Of a stretch of DNA of 9,378 nt, positions 1 to 5,918 are shown piece after piece. Source of the DNA: an uncultured beta proteobacterium (GTDB lineage Bacteria > Pseudomonadota > Gammaproteobacteria > Burkholderiales > SG8-39); the NCBI GenBank assembly GCA_903868285.1, contig CAIPUP010000335.1, positions 1 through 9,378 of the forward strand. Reading direction: 5' to 3'. A model generated the notes under the pieces. It was not told the DNA's origin. It searched no databases and was given only the letters and a program-made list of their open reading frames with translations. Numbering within the stretch: the stretch's first letter is position 1; every line of letters begins with the position of its first letter. The position numbers and the translations under genes were made by a program.

Positions 1-2
1 CC

Positions 3-566
3 GGCGCCGAGATCATCTATGACGTGAAGTGCACGCGGCAATTGGCACCCTGGATACGCCAGCATGGCGGAGTGCCCAGCATGTGGCGTACCGGTCATTC
101 ACTGATCAAGGCCCGGATGAAAGAGCGCAAGGCGCCACTGGCTGGTGAGATGAGCGGACACATCTTTTTTGGCGAACGCTGGTACGGCTTTGATGACGGC
201 CTGTATGCCGCAGCACGCTTGCTGGAAATCCTGTCCAGGGAAGCCAACCCGGGTGCGGTACTGGAAGCGCTGCCCGATAGTCTGAGCACGCCGGAGTTGC
301 AATGGAAACTGCAGGAAGGCGAGCCGCATGCGCTGATTCAACAGCTGCAACAGCAGGCGCAGTTTGCAGGTGCGAAGGAAGTGATCACCCTGGATGGTGT
401 GCGGGTGGAGTATGCCGATGGCTTCGGGCTGGCACGCGCTTCCAACACCACGCCGGTGATCGTGTTGCGTTTCGAAGCTGACAACCCACAGGCGCTGGCG
501 CGCATTCAGGCGGCGTTTCGTCAGGCGCTGTCGCCGCTCAAACCCGATGCGGTGCTGCCGTTTTAG
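3..566 (+). CDS. algC: Phosphomannomutase/phosphoglucomutase, C-terminal part (5' end outside window)
   Basis: This enzyme interconverts hexose 6-phosphates and hexose 1-phosphates (mannose and glucose), feeding GDP-mannose and UDP-glucose into polysaccharide and lipopolysaccharide synthesis in the cytoplasm. The reading frame is open from base 3 and gives 187 residues, about the last 40% of a roughly 460-residue family member. Visible motifs are TGHSLIK, the sugar-contacting loop GEMSGHIFF followed by RWYGFDDG, and the C-terminal phosphate-binding loop RASNTTPVIVLRFEA. All of these match my memory of Pseudomonas aeruginosa AlgC, including the final PF. The catalytic phosphoserine and metal-binding loop lie upstream of the window. 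The GTG at 24 is an internal codon, not a start. The next gene begins 35 nt after the stop on the same strand and may be co-transcribed. The phosphomannomutase/phosphoglucomutase family call is secure. Whether the main substrate is mannose or glucose phosphate cannot be decided here. Confidence 0.93.
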   Translation, partial: GAEIIYDVKCTRQLAPWIRQHGGVPSMWRTGHSLIKARMKERKAPLAGEMSGHIFFGERWYGFDDGLYAAARLLEILSREANPGAVLEALPDSLSTPELQWKLQEGEPHALIQQLQQQAQFAGAKEVITLDGVRVEYADGFGLARASNTTPVIVLRFEADNPQALARIQAAFRQALSPLKPDAVLPF

Positions 567-590
567 CGTCGTTCTCGTTCAACACCTGGC

Positions 591-595
591 AGGAG
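591..595 (+). promoter_or_regulatory. Ribosome binding site of the CMD-family gene
   Basis: AGGAG lies 6 nt before the ATG at 602. It selects that ATG over the out-of-frame ATG at 598, which is only 2 nt from the AGGAG. Confidence 0.7.
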
Positions 596-601
596 CAATG
601 C

Positions 602-1129
602 ATGGCAAAAGTCCCACTGATTGGCGAGCACGACAAACCGGAACTGGCCGCACTGGTCACGCGTATCAAAGCCGAGCGTGGCGGTCGCCTGCTGAACTTA
701 TACAAGGCGCTGCTCAACAGCCCGCCAATCGCCGAGGGCTGGCTGGCGCTATTTACTGCGATACGCCAGCGCGCCCAGCTCGATGCCGGTTGCCGCGAGC
801 TGGCAATCCTGCGCGTGGCGCTGATCAATCGTGCCGACTATGAACATGCAGCGCATGTACCGCATGCGCTCAAGGCCGGCATATCGCAGCAAAAGATCGA
901 TGACTTGCCAGCCTGGCAGGTGTCGGATTGCTACACCCCGCGGGAACGCGCGGTGCTGGCCTGTACCGATGCCATGACCACGCGCATCGATGTGCCAGCG
1001 GCCATCATGACCAGCCTGAAACAGCACTTCAATGATCGTGAAGTGGTGGAACTGGCGACCACTATCGGTGGCTACAACCTGGTGTCACGCGTGCTGGTGG
1101 CTCTGGCGGTCGATCACGAAGATCATTGA
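602..1129 (+). CDS. Carboxymuconolactone decarboxylase (CMD)/AhpD-like family protein
   Basis: This is a 175-residue, probably cytoplasmic, all-helical CMD-family protein. The core motif is RELAILRVA (Glu66) followed by YEHAAHVPHA (Glu81, His85), corresponding to the usual family pattern ELxILRxA...YEWxxHxxxA. The AhpD-type CxxC redox pair is absent, so it is unlikely to be a classical alkyl-hydroperoxidase partner and belongs with the Glu/His-type CMD proteins. A second helical segment (about 113-170, YTPRERAVLACTDAM ... VVELATTIGGYNLVSRVL) completes the fold. These proteins are very often annotated without a known substrate, and none can be inferred here. The start at 602 is supported by AGGAG 6 nt upstream. 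The gene follows algC by 35 nt and converges on the ugpB-like gene. Its TGA lies inside a 13-bp tandem repeat. The family call is firm and the biochemical role unknown. Confidence 0.88.
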   Translation: MAKVPLIGEHDKPELAALVTRIKAERGGRLLNLYKALLNSPPIAEGWLALFTAIRQRAQLDAGCRELAILRVALINRADYEHAAHVPHALKAGISQQKIDDLPAWQVSDCYTPRERAVLACTDAMTTRIDVPAAIMTSLKQHFNDREVVELATTIGGYNLVSRVLVALAVDHEDH

Positions 1130-1157
1130 CCCAGAGCATTGACCCAGAGCATTGACC
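1124..1157. repeat. Short direct tandem repeat, 13-bp unit, about 2.6 copies
   Basis: The unit CATTGACCCAGAG occurs at 1124-1136 and again without change at 1137-1149. A third partial copy CATTGACC follows at 1150-1157. The first copy contains the TGA stop of the CMD-family gene. The array fills most of the 36-bp gap before the converging ugpB-like gene. It looks like replication-slippage duplication of the gene end. Confidence 0.9.
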
Positions 1158-1165
1158 GGGCGCGC

Positions 1166-2650
1166 TTATTTTTTTGCGCGTTTGAGCGGCTTGGCGGGCG
1201 CTGCTGCCGCGGACTCCTGTACTGGCTGCTGCGTGGGCTGCGATGCCGACTGCGATGCCAACTGCGTCGTTCGCAGCCGTTGCTCAAAATCCTTCAGCAG
1301 CAGGTTGCTTTGTTCGACGGCTGAATCGAGTGCTTCCTTTGGGGTCTTGCTGGATTGCCACACCGTATCCAGCTCCTGATCCAGGATGGCGCGAATTTTC
1401 TGGAAGTCCCCCAGTCGTAATCCACGACTGTGCGATTGCGCTTTACGCGAGAGTTGCTGTATTGCCGCCTGCGCGCCGGGCAGGCGGCCCAGCCAGCCGC
1501 GTTGTTGCAGGCTGCTGGTGCCAGCCGGGGTGGTGGGCAGATAGCCGGTTTCCTCGCTCCACTCAGCCTGTGCTGCCGGGCTGGCGATATAGGCAAGAAA
1601 GCGTGCGCTGGCGCGATTCTCCGCGCTGCTCTTGCCACCCATCACCCAGAGTGCTGCGCCACCAGCCAGGGTATTGAAGGGTGCGCCGCTGAACTCTTCG
1701 TAATAGGGCAGCGCGGCTACCGCCACATCCAGATTCGAACCAGCCGCGAGTTCGCGCAGCGCTGGTGCTTCACTGGTCAGCATGGCGCACTGACCGCTCA
1801 TGAAATTGCGCTCGGCCTCGCCGGCGCTTGCGGCCGGGGTGAACAGCCCGCCCTTGACCCAGGACGACAGCAGGCTGAGATGTCGCATCGCCAGTTCGCC
1901 ATTGATGACCAGCTTGCTGTTGCCACGCGCACCGCGCTCTGCTTTTGCCGCTGCGCCGCCATGACCTGCATGCCCAGCATGGCCAGCATGCAGAAGGTGA
2001 CCATTGTCATTGGTGGCAAATGGCTCGTTATGCCAGGCGGCGAGGTTCTCCAGATGCACCCAGGAGGCCATGCCGCTGGTGTAGGCGCATTCCATGCCCG
2101 CCTTGCTGATGCGCAAGGCTGCGGCCTGCACATCGCGCCAGGTCTTGGGTGGCTGATCGGGGTTCAGGCCGGCTTTGCGAAACGCCTCACGGTTGTAGAC
2201 AAACACCGGCGTGGAGACATTGAACGGCAGCGCCAGCAGTCCGCCGCGCCGGTCGGCATAGGCGGCTGCGATGGCCGGATAGTAGTGGTGGGTATCCAGT
2301 GCGGTCTTGGTTTCGCTCAGCAGTTGATGCAGGCTGCGGATGCGACCGGGTGTTTCGGTCAGCAGGTTGGCCGAGGCGTCCGGCGATTGCAGCAGGTGCG
2401 GGCCGTTGGCGCCCGGCGTGCTGGCGATGGCACCCGACAGGGCTTCGCCATAGCTGCCCTTGAACTCGGCCACCACCTTGATTTCAGGGTGCTGCGCGTT
2501 GAAGCGCTGCACCATGCGCCCCAGCGTCTGGGCCGGAACGCCCTCCATGGCGTGCCAGAGCCGAATCTCAGTTACCGCCAATGCTGGCGCGGATATCAAA
2601 AATATCAATAAAAACAATAGGTTATAGCGTTCTTGCAGGCGAGGCGTCAT
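1166..2650 (-). CDS. ugpB: UgpB-like periplasmic sn-glycerol-3-phosphate binding protein with His-rich insert
   Basis: This is an ABC-transporter substrate-binding protein of the extracellular family 1 (UgpB) type, which captures sn-glycerol-3-phosphate or its diesters in the periplasm. From the chosen start it has 494 residues, against about 438 in E. coli UgpB. Residues 1-25 form a signal peptide (MTPRLQERY, a Leu/Ile/Phe-rich core, cleavage after ALA). The mature start VTEIRLWHAMEG and the blocks RFNAQHPEIKVV, LPFNVSTPVFVYN, GLNPDQPPKTW, LENLAAWHNEPFA, GGAALWVM, ETGYLPTT and RGLRLGDFQKIR all follow E. coli UgpB. Two additions stand out: a His/Gly/Ala insert at about 218-243 (HAGHAGHAGHGG), and a tail after about residue 461 rich in Gln, Ser, Ala and Pro that ends in KPLKRAKK. 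The ATG at 2650 is preferred because it is followed at once by a signal peptide and has AGGA 8 nt upstream. Longer in-frame starts up to 2728 would put 26 extra residues before the signal peptide. No ugpA, ugpE or ugpC genes are adjacent, so partners must lie elsewhere. Confidence 0.88.
   Translation of the reverse strand: MTPRLQERYNLLFLLIFLISAPALAVTEIRLWHAMEGVPAQTLGRMVQRFNAQHPEIKVVAEFKGSYGEALSGAIASTPGANGPHLLQSPDASANLLTETPGRIRSLHQLLSETKTALDTHHYYPAIAAAYADRRGGLLALPFNVSTPVFVYNREAFRKAGLNPDQPPKTWRDVQAAALRISKAGMECAYTSGMASWVHLENLAAWHNEPFATNDNGHLLHAGHAGHAGHGGAAAKAERGARGNSKLVINGELAMRHLSLLSSWVKGGLFTPAASAGEAERNFMSGQCAMLTSEAPALRELAAGSNLDVAVAALPYYEEFSGAPFNTLAGGAALWVMGGKSSAENRASARFLAYIASPAAQAEWSEETGYLPTTPAGTSSLQQRGWLGRLPGAQAAIQQLSRKAQSHSRGLRLGDFQKIRAILDQELDTVWQSSKTPKEALDSAVEQSNLLLKDFEQRLRTTQLASQSASQPTQQPVQESAAAAPAKPLKRAKK
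1961..1993 (-). repeat. In-gene 9-bp repeat encoding His-Ala-Gly triplets
   Basis: Read on the - strand, a 9-bp unit close to CATGCTGGC is repeated about three times and gives HAGHAGHAGH. On the + strand ATG recurs every 9 bp at 1961, 1970, 1979 and 1988. It lies within the ugpB-like gene and accounts for much of the extra loop relative to E. coli UgpB. Confidence 0.8.
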
Positions 2651-2658
2651 GTTCGGCA

Positions 2659-2662
2659 TCCT
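2659..2662 (-). promoter_or_regulatory. Ribosome binding site that decides the ugpB start
   Basis: AGGA on the - strand is 8 nt from the ATG at 2650. The upstream in-frame ATG at 2659 overlaps this element and has AGG directly against it, which is too close for initiation. Confidence 0.55.
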
Positions 2663-2687
2663 GGGTGAGCTGGCAAAGTCGCGGCGC

Positions 2688-2693
2688 ATTATA
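2688..2693 (-). promoter_or_regulatory. Candidate -10 box for the ugpB-like gene
   Basis: A perfect TATAAT reads on the - strand, 37 bp upstream of the ATG at 2650, which would give a leader of roughly 30 nt. I find no good -35 hexamer 16-18 bp further upstream, so if the promoter is real it may need an activator. Pho-type regulation is known for ugpB in E. coli, but I did not recognise a Pho box here. Confidence 0.4.
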
Positions 2694-2792
2694 GGGGCCG
2701 GGTTCGGTTCTGCCGGCGTGGGCGACAATAGTGGCTCCTGCTGGCTCGTTTCAGTACTTGCACTAGATCACCACAGAAATTCCAGTCGACAC

Positions 2793-3914
2793 ATGTTCTT
2801 GTCCAAACCCGACATTGCAGTCCAGGCATCGCAGCCCGCGCCGTCCTGGCCGGCGTTGCTGCGCCTGTTGCGGGTGATGAATGCGGCCTATGAAGCGGGC
2901 ACTGACGTCCAGCCGCTGCATCAGGCTGCGACCCTGGCTGCCGCCTGCGATTTGTCCTTGACCGCAGTGCATCAGGGTATGGCGGTGTTGCGTGAACAGG
3001 GTATTGCCATCACGCAGCAGCCTTTGGGTTATCGCTTACAGCGTCGGCCCGATCTGTTGCAGCCGGGTAGCGACGCTGTTTCAGAAGAGGGTTTTTTTCC
3101 CTGGCACCTGATGTTCGAGGATAGCTGCGACTCCACCAATACCTTGTTGATGCAGCGGGCGCGTCAGGGTGCGCCGCACGCCAGCCTGCTGTTGACCGAG
3201 CATCAGACGCAGGGGCGTGGTCGACGCGGCAATGCCTGGCACAGCCCGCTCGGGCAGGGACTGGCGTTTTCCCTGCTGTGGCGATTTGATCAGGCACCGC
3301 CCGCGTTGTCTGCGCTGTCACTGGTGGTGGGTGTTGCGGTGGCGCGGGCATTGCATCGCTTTGCGCCGGCGGTACAACTGAAGTGGCCGAATGATTTATT
3401 GCTGGGGCAGGCCAAGCTCGGCGGTATTCTGGTCGAGGCCAGCACACAGCCAGAAGGGCCGTTGCAGGTGGTGATCGGCATCGGATTGAATGTCGGACCC
3501 GCGCTCGCAAGCACGGTGATGCCAGCGTCGATGGGTGCAGCAGCAGGGATATCCACCGATACAGCGACGGAAGTTCCCCGGCTGGACTTGCCCGTCGCCA
3601 GTCTGCGCGCTGCCGACAGCCTGCAACCCTCGCGCCTGGCGGTGTTGCAGCAGGTGCTGCGGGAGTTGTCGCTGCTGTTGCCGCAGTTCACGCAGTCGGG
3701 CTTTGCACCCCTGCTGCCGGCGTGGCAGAGCCTGGATGCTTTTCGCGATCGTGCAGTGATGCTGCGCGATGCCGCTGGACGCTGCGTGCATGGCGTGAGC
3801 CGTGGGGTGGATGGCGTGGGTGCGCTGGTGCTGGACACACCGCAGGGTGAACAACGTTTTGTCGCGGGCGAGCTCAGTCTGCGCGCTGCAGCAGGCGTCG
3901 GGCAAAGCCAATGA
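2793..3914 (+). CDS. birA: Bifunctional biotin--[acetyl-CoA-carboxylase] ligase / biotin operon repressor
   Basis: BirA makes biotinyl-AMP and transfers biotin to the carrier protein of acetyl-CoA carboxylase. Forms with an N-terminal DNA-binding domain can also repress biotin genes. The product has 373 residues, against 321 in E. coli. Residues 20-85 form a winged-helix region ending in QPLGYRL. The catalytic core has DSTN (113-116), the biotinyl-AMP loop GRGRRG (141-146), KWPND (197-201), KLGGILVE (208-215) and VVIGIGLNV (227-234). The C-terminal SH3-like domain is about 315-366 (DRAVMLRD...GVSRGVDGVGALVL...GELSLR). About 40 residues at 235-277, rich in Ala, Thr and Ser, are extra relative to E. 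coli and look like a flexible insert. The ATG at 2793 is chosen because it directly precedes the homologous region. It has no clear Shine-Dalgarno sequence, and the frame is open upstream to 2649. birA is the first gene of a likely operon, with coaX 28 nt downstream. It is divergent from the ugpB-like gene. Confidence 0.93.
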   Translation: MFLSKPDIAVQASQPAPSWPALLRLLRVMNAAYEAGTDVQPLHQAATLAAACDLSLTAVHQGMAVLREQGIAITQQPLGYRLQRRPDLLQPGSDAVSEEGFFPWHLMFEDSCDSTNTLLMQRARQGAPHASLLLTEHQTQGRGRRGNAWHSPLGQGLAFSLLWRFDQAPPALSALSLVVGVAVARALHRFAPAVQLKWPNDLLLGQAKLGGILVEASTQPEGPLQVVIGIGLNVGPALASTVMPASMGAAAGISTDTATEVPRLDLPVASLRAADSLQPSRLAVLQQVLRELSLLLPQFTQSGFAPLLPAWQSLDAFRDRAVMLRDAAGRCVHGVSRGVDGVGALVLDTPQGEQRFVAGELSLRAAAGVGQSQ

Positions 3915-3942
3915 TGTCGTTCGAGACAGGAAAGCCAACACA

Positions 3943-4686
3943 ATGATTCTTGCAGTGGATTGCGGCAATACCCGTATCAAATGGGCGCTCTATCAGCCGG
4001 GCCCGTACCCGGTCGGTAGCGACATGGCGGCAGCACGCGTGCAGCAAGGCGTGCTGGGGCAGGCGGCGCTGTCGACCTTGGATGCGATGCTGGCAGCGCA
4101 GCCGCGACCATCGCGCGTCATCATTGCCAATGTCGCCGGTGCCGCTGTTGAGCAGGCGCTGCGGGCGCTGACCGACCGTTGGGGGGTGCCGGTGGAATGG
4201 TTGATCGCCAGCACCGAACGCGCTGGTGTGATTAACCGCTACCAGCAGCCAGAAAGGCTGGGCGCGGATCGCTGGGCCGCCTTGATTGCCGCGCGGCAAC
4301 GCCAGGCAGGGCCGCAGTTGGTGGTATCGGCCGGCACCGCGCTGACCGCAGACATGCTGGATGCGCAAGGTGTATTTCTGGGCGGCATCATTACCCCGGG
4401 ATTGCGTCTGATGCAGCAGTCGCTCGCTGCAGGCACTGCGGGTCTGCCCTTGTCGCCAGGTCAGTATGCCGAGTGGCCACGCGATACTGCCGAGGCGATT
4501 GCCACCGGCTGTCTGGAGGCGGCGTGTGGTGCGATCAGAGGCATGATGCGGCGGCTGCCATCGCAAGCGCAATGCCTGATTACCGGTGGTGATGCTGCCA
4601 CGCTGTCGGCGCAGCTCGATATCGCGCATCAGCGGGTGGACAATTTGGTATTGGATGGACTCGCGCTACTGGCGCAAGCCTCCTGA
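3943..4686 (+). CDS. coaX: Type III pantothenate kinase (Baf/CoaX)
   Basis: The enzyme phosphorylates pantothenate, the first committed step of coenzyme A synthesis. Type III enzymes need a monovalent cation and are not feedback-inhibited by CoA. The 247-residue length is normal. Motifs are the N-terminal phosphate-binding DCGNTRIKW (Asp6, 8-10), PERLGADRWAAL with the probable general base Asp109, SAGTALTAD (129-137), GGIITPG (147-153) and a C-terminal ITGGDA plus LVLDGLALLA. The position that is Asp in many type III enzymes (DxGT) is Ser129 here. As I recall, Bordetella Baf also has Ser there, so this looks like a betaproteobacterial subtype and not a defect. The ATG at 3943 starts exactly at the conserved N terminus, with AGGA 11 nt upstream, a long spacing. 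The coaX frame stays open for 47 codons upstream into birA. A SPOR-domain gene follows after 13 nt. Confidence 0.94.
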   Translation: MILAVDCGNTRIKWALYQPGPYPVGSDMAAARVQQGVLGQAALSTLDAMLAAQPRPSRVIIANVAGAAVEQALRALTDRWGVPVEWLIASTERAGVINRYQQPERLGADRWAALIAARQRQAGPQLVVSAGTALTADMLDAQGVFLGGIITPGLRLMQQSLAAGTAGLPLSPGQYAEWPRDTAEAIATGCLEAACGAIRGMMRRLPSQAQCLITGGDAATLSAQLDIAHQRVDNLVLDGLALLAQAS

Positions 4687-4691
4687 AGGAG
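4686..4691 (+). promoter_or_regulatory. Ribosome binding site of the SPOR-domain gene
   Basis: AAGGAG begins on the last base of the coaX stop codon and lies 8 nt before the ATG at 4700. It fixes that start although the frame is open further upstream, and it suggests translation closely linked to coaX. Confidence 0.75.
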
Positions 4692-4699
4692 CTGGGTCT

Positions 4700-5416
4700 A
4701 TGTATCGTGCGATGAAATGGATCGCCATCGGGTTATTGCTGGCCAATCTTGGCTTTGCTGGTATCACGCAATGGTTTGATCAGCGTAATGCGGAGGATAT
4801 GCAGCTACTGCATCAGCAGCTCAATCCAGAATCAATACGCTTGCTGACGGCGCAGGAAGTTTCGGCTCTGGCCTCGGGAGGCATCCTTACGCCCCGCGTC
4901 GAAGGGGTTCCGGTCTGCATGGAGTGGGGGCCAGTGGCCGAGGCTGAGCTCGCCACCGCGCGTGGGTTACTCGTACCGTTCAATCTTGGTGACCGGCTGA
5001 TCGCACGCGATGAGGTGGAGCGCAGCACGCATTGGCTCTATATGCCGACGCAGGGTAATCGCCAGTTGGCCAATCAGAAAGCGACCGAGCTCAAACAATT
5101 GGGTATCGAGCAATTTTTTATCGTGCAAGACGACCCCACCTGGCGACACGCCATCCACCTCGGTGCTTTTCGCAGTGCCGAGGCAGCGCAATTACAACTG
5201 GAAAAACTGCGCGACAAGGGTGTGCGCTCGGCCCAGGTTGGCGTCAGGGAAACGGTCGTCAAGAAATGGTGGTTCCGGGTGCGTGATGCTGAACCCGCAC
5301 TGGTATCGCGTTTGGGTGAATTGAAGAGCGCGATCACGGCTACCGATGTCCGGGAGTGCATGCCTGCGGCAGGAGGCGATGCTGCGCGCAAGGCCAACCG
5401 GGGCGAGATGCCCTAG
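4700..5416 (+). CDS. Membrane-anchored SPOR-domain protein
   Basis: This 238-residue protein has one N-terminal transmembrane segment (about 7-24, IAIGLLLANLGFAGI) after a short positively charged start. That predicts an inner-membrane anchor with the rest in the periplasm. Residues about 110-185 resemble a SPOR domain: W-x-YMPTQGN, ELKQLGIEQFFIV, the signature HAIHLGAFRSAEAA, then LRDKGVRSAQV. SPOR domains bind glycan strands stripped of stem peptides, typically at division sites, so a peptidoglycan or septum role is plausible but not shown. The middle part (40-105) includes PVCMEWGPV. There are two periplasmic cysteines (73 and 220) that could form a disulfide. The start at 4700 has a strong AAGGAG. 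It is the third gene after birA and coaX. The last codons are covered by a probable terminator hairpin, and its stop overlaps that of rfaE2 on the other strand. Confidence 0.8.
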   Translation: MYRAMKWIAIGLLLANLGFAGITQWFDQRNAEDMQLLHQQLNPESIRLLTAQEVSALASGGILTPRVEGVPVCMEWGPVAEAELATARGLLVPFNLGDRLIARDEVERSTHWLYMPTQGNRQLANQKATELKQLGIEQFFIVQDDPTWRHAIHLGAFRSAEAAQLQLEKLRDKGVRSAQVGVRETVVKKWWFRVRDAEPALVSRLGELKSAITATDVRECMPAAGGDAARKANRGEMP

Positions 5417-5429
5417 CCTTGGTTTTTTT
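5390..5429 (+). terminator. Probable intrinsic terminator of the birA-coaX-SPOR operon
   Basis: AAGGC (5390-5394) pairs with GCCTT (5416-5420), and inside it GGGC (5401-5404) pairs with GCCC (5410-5413) around the loop GAGAT. Seven T follow at 5423-5429. An alternative outer pairing is CCAA (5394-5397) with TTGG (5419-5422), directly against the T run. The hairpin sits over the last codons of the SPOR gene and the last codon and stop of the opposing rfaE2. The T run is on the + strand only, so it should act on rightward transcripts. Confidence 0.5.
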
Positions 5430-5910
5430 GTTCGGCGGCGCGAATTTTTTGCAGCAGAGAAGTGGTTGAGCGTTGATGCGCAAAGTCGATGGACTGTACC
5501 CGCCCGCCCCAGGACAGCACTTCATTGGCGCCAACGATGGCATGCACCGGCCAATCGCCACCTTTCACCAACACATCCGGTCGGCAAAGATGAATGAGCT
5601 GTAGCGGCGTGTCGTCACCGAACCAGCTCACCATGGCCACTGACTCCAGTGCCGCCATCACCGCCAGACGATCCGGCAGGGCATTGATCGGACGGTCCGG
5701 CCCCTTGGCCAGTCGGCGTACTGAATCATCATCATTCAGTGCCACGATCAGACTCGCGCCCAGGGCGCGCGCCTCGGCCAGATAGGTCACATGGCCGCGA
5801 TGCAGGATGTCGAACACGCCATTGGTGAACACCAGTGGCCGCGGCAAGTTGCCAACCGCTTGCGCCAGCTCAGAAGGCGCAACGATTTTTTGTTCGAAAC
5901 CCACCGCCAC
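5413..5910 (-). CDS. rfaE2: D-glycero-beta-D-manno-heptose 1-phosphate adenylyltransferase (RfaE2)
   Basis: This enzyme forms ADP-heptose from heptose 1-phosphate and ATP, the nucleotidyl-transfer step for the lipopolysaccharide inner core. The 165-residue length corresponds to the C-terminal domain of E. coli HldE standing alone, without the kinase domain. Motifs of the cytidylyltransferase-like fold are TNGVFDILHRGHVTYL (HxGH at 37-40), VALNDDDSVRRLKG-like residues at 57-70, VLVKGGDW (113-120) and QRSTTSLL (146-153). The start is taken as the GTG at 5910, 8 nt after the stop of the hydrolase gene. A second GTG at 5904 is possible, and neither has a clear Shine-Dalgarno sequence, suggesting coupling to the upstream gene. 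It is the last gene of the leftward operon. Its TAG overlaps the SPOR-gene TAG in the palindrome CTAG. I see no terminator of its own. Confidence 0.93.
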   Translation of the reverse strand: MAVGFEQKIVAPSELAQAVGNLPRPLVFTNGVFDILHRGHVTYLAEARALGASLIVALNDDDSVRRLAKGPDRPINALPDRLAVMAALESVAMVSWFGDDTPLQLIHLCRPDVLVKGGDWPVHAIVGANEVLSWGGRVQSIDFAHQRSTTSLLQKIRAAEQKNQG

Positions 5911-5918
5911 GGTATTGA

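Noticed and set aside
1161..1183. CGCGC / GCGCG inverted repeat between the CMD-family gene and ugpB as a bidirectional terminator
   Set aside because: The stem is only 5 bp, the T run is in the loop and only three T follow the stem, so it lacks the layout of an intrinsic terminator on either strand.
1430..2611. Long open frame of 393 codons on the + strand opposite ugpB
   Set aside because: It is the antisense shadow of a well-supported gene. The translation is Cys/Gly/Arg-rich and resembles no family.
2758..2786. TTGCAC at 2758 as a -35 box for birA
   Set aside because: No acceptable -10 hexamer is present 15-19 bp downstream.
2649..2792. N-terminal extension of BirA to the ATG at 2649
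   Set aside because: The 48 extra codons cover the divergent promoter region, do not resemble BirA and would overlap the ugpB start codon.
3911..3946. Short frame ATGATG... of 11 codons bridging birA and coaX
   Set aside because: It has no ribosome binding site and no recognisable product. Translational coupling is possible but unsupported.
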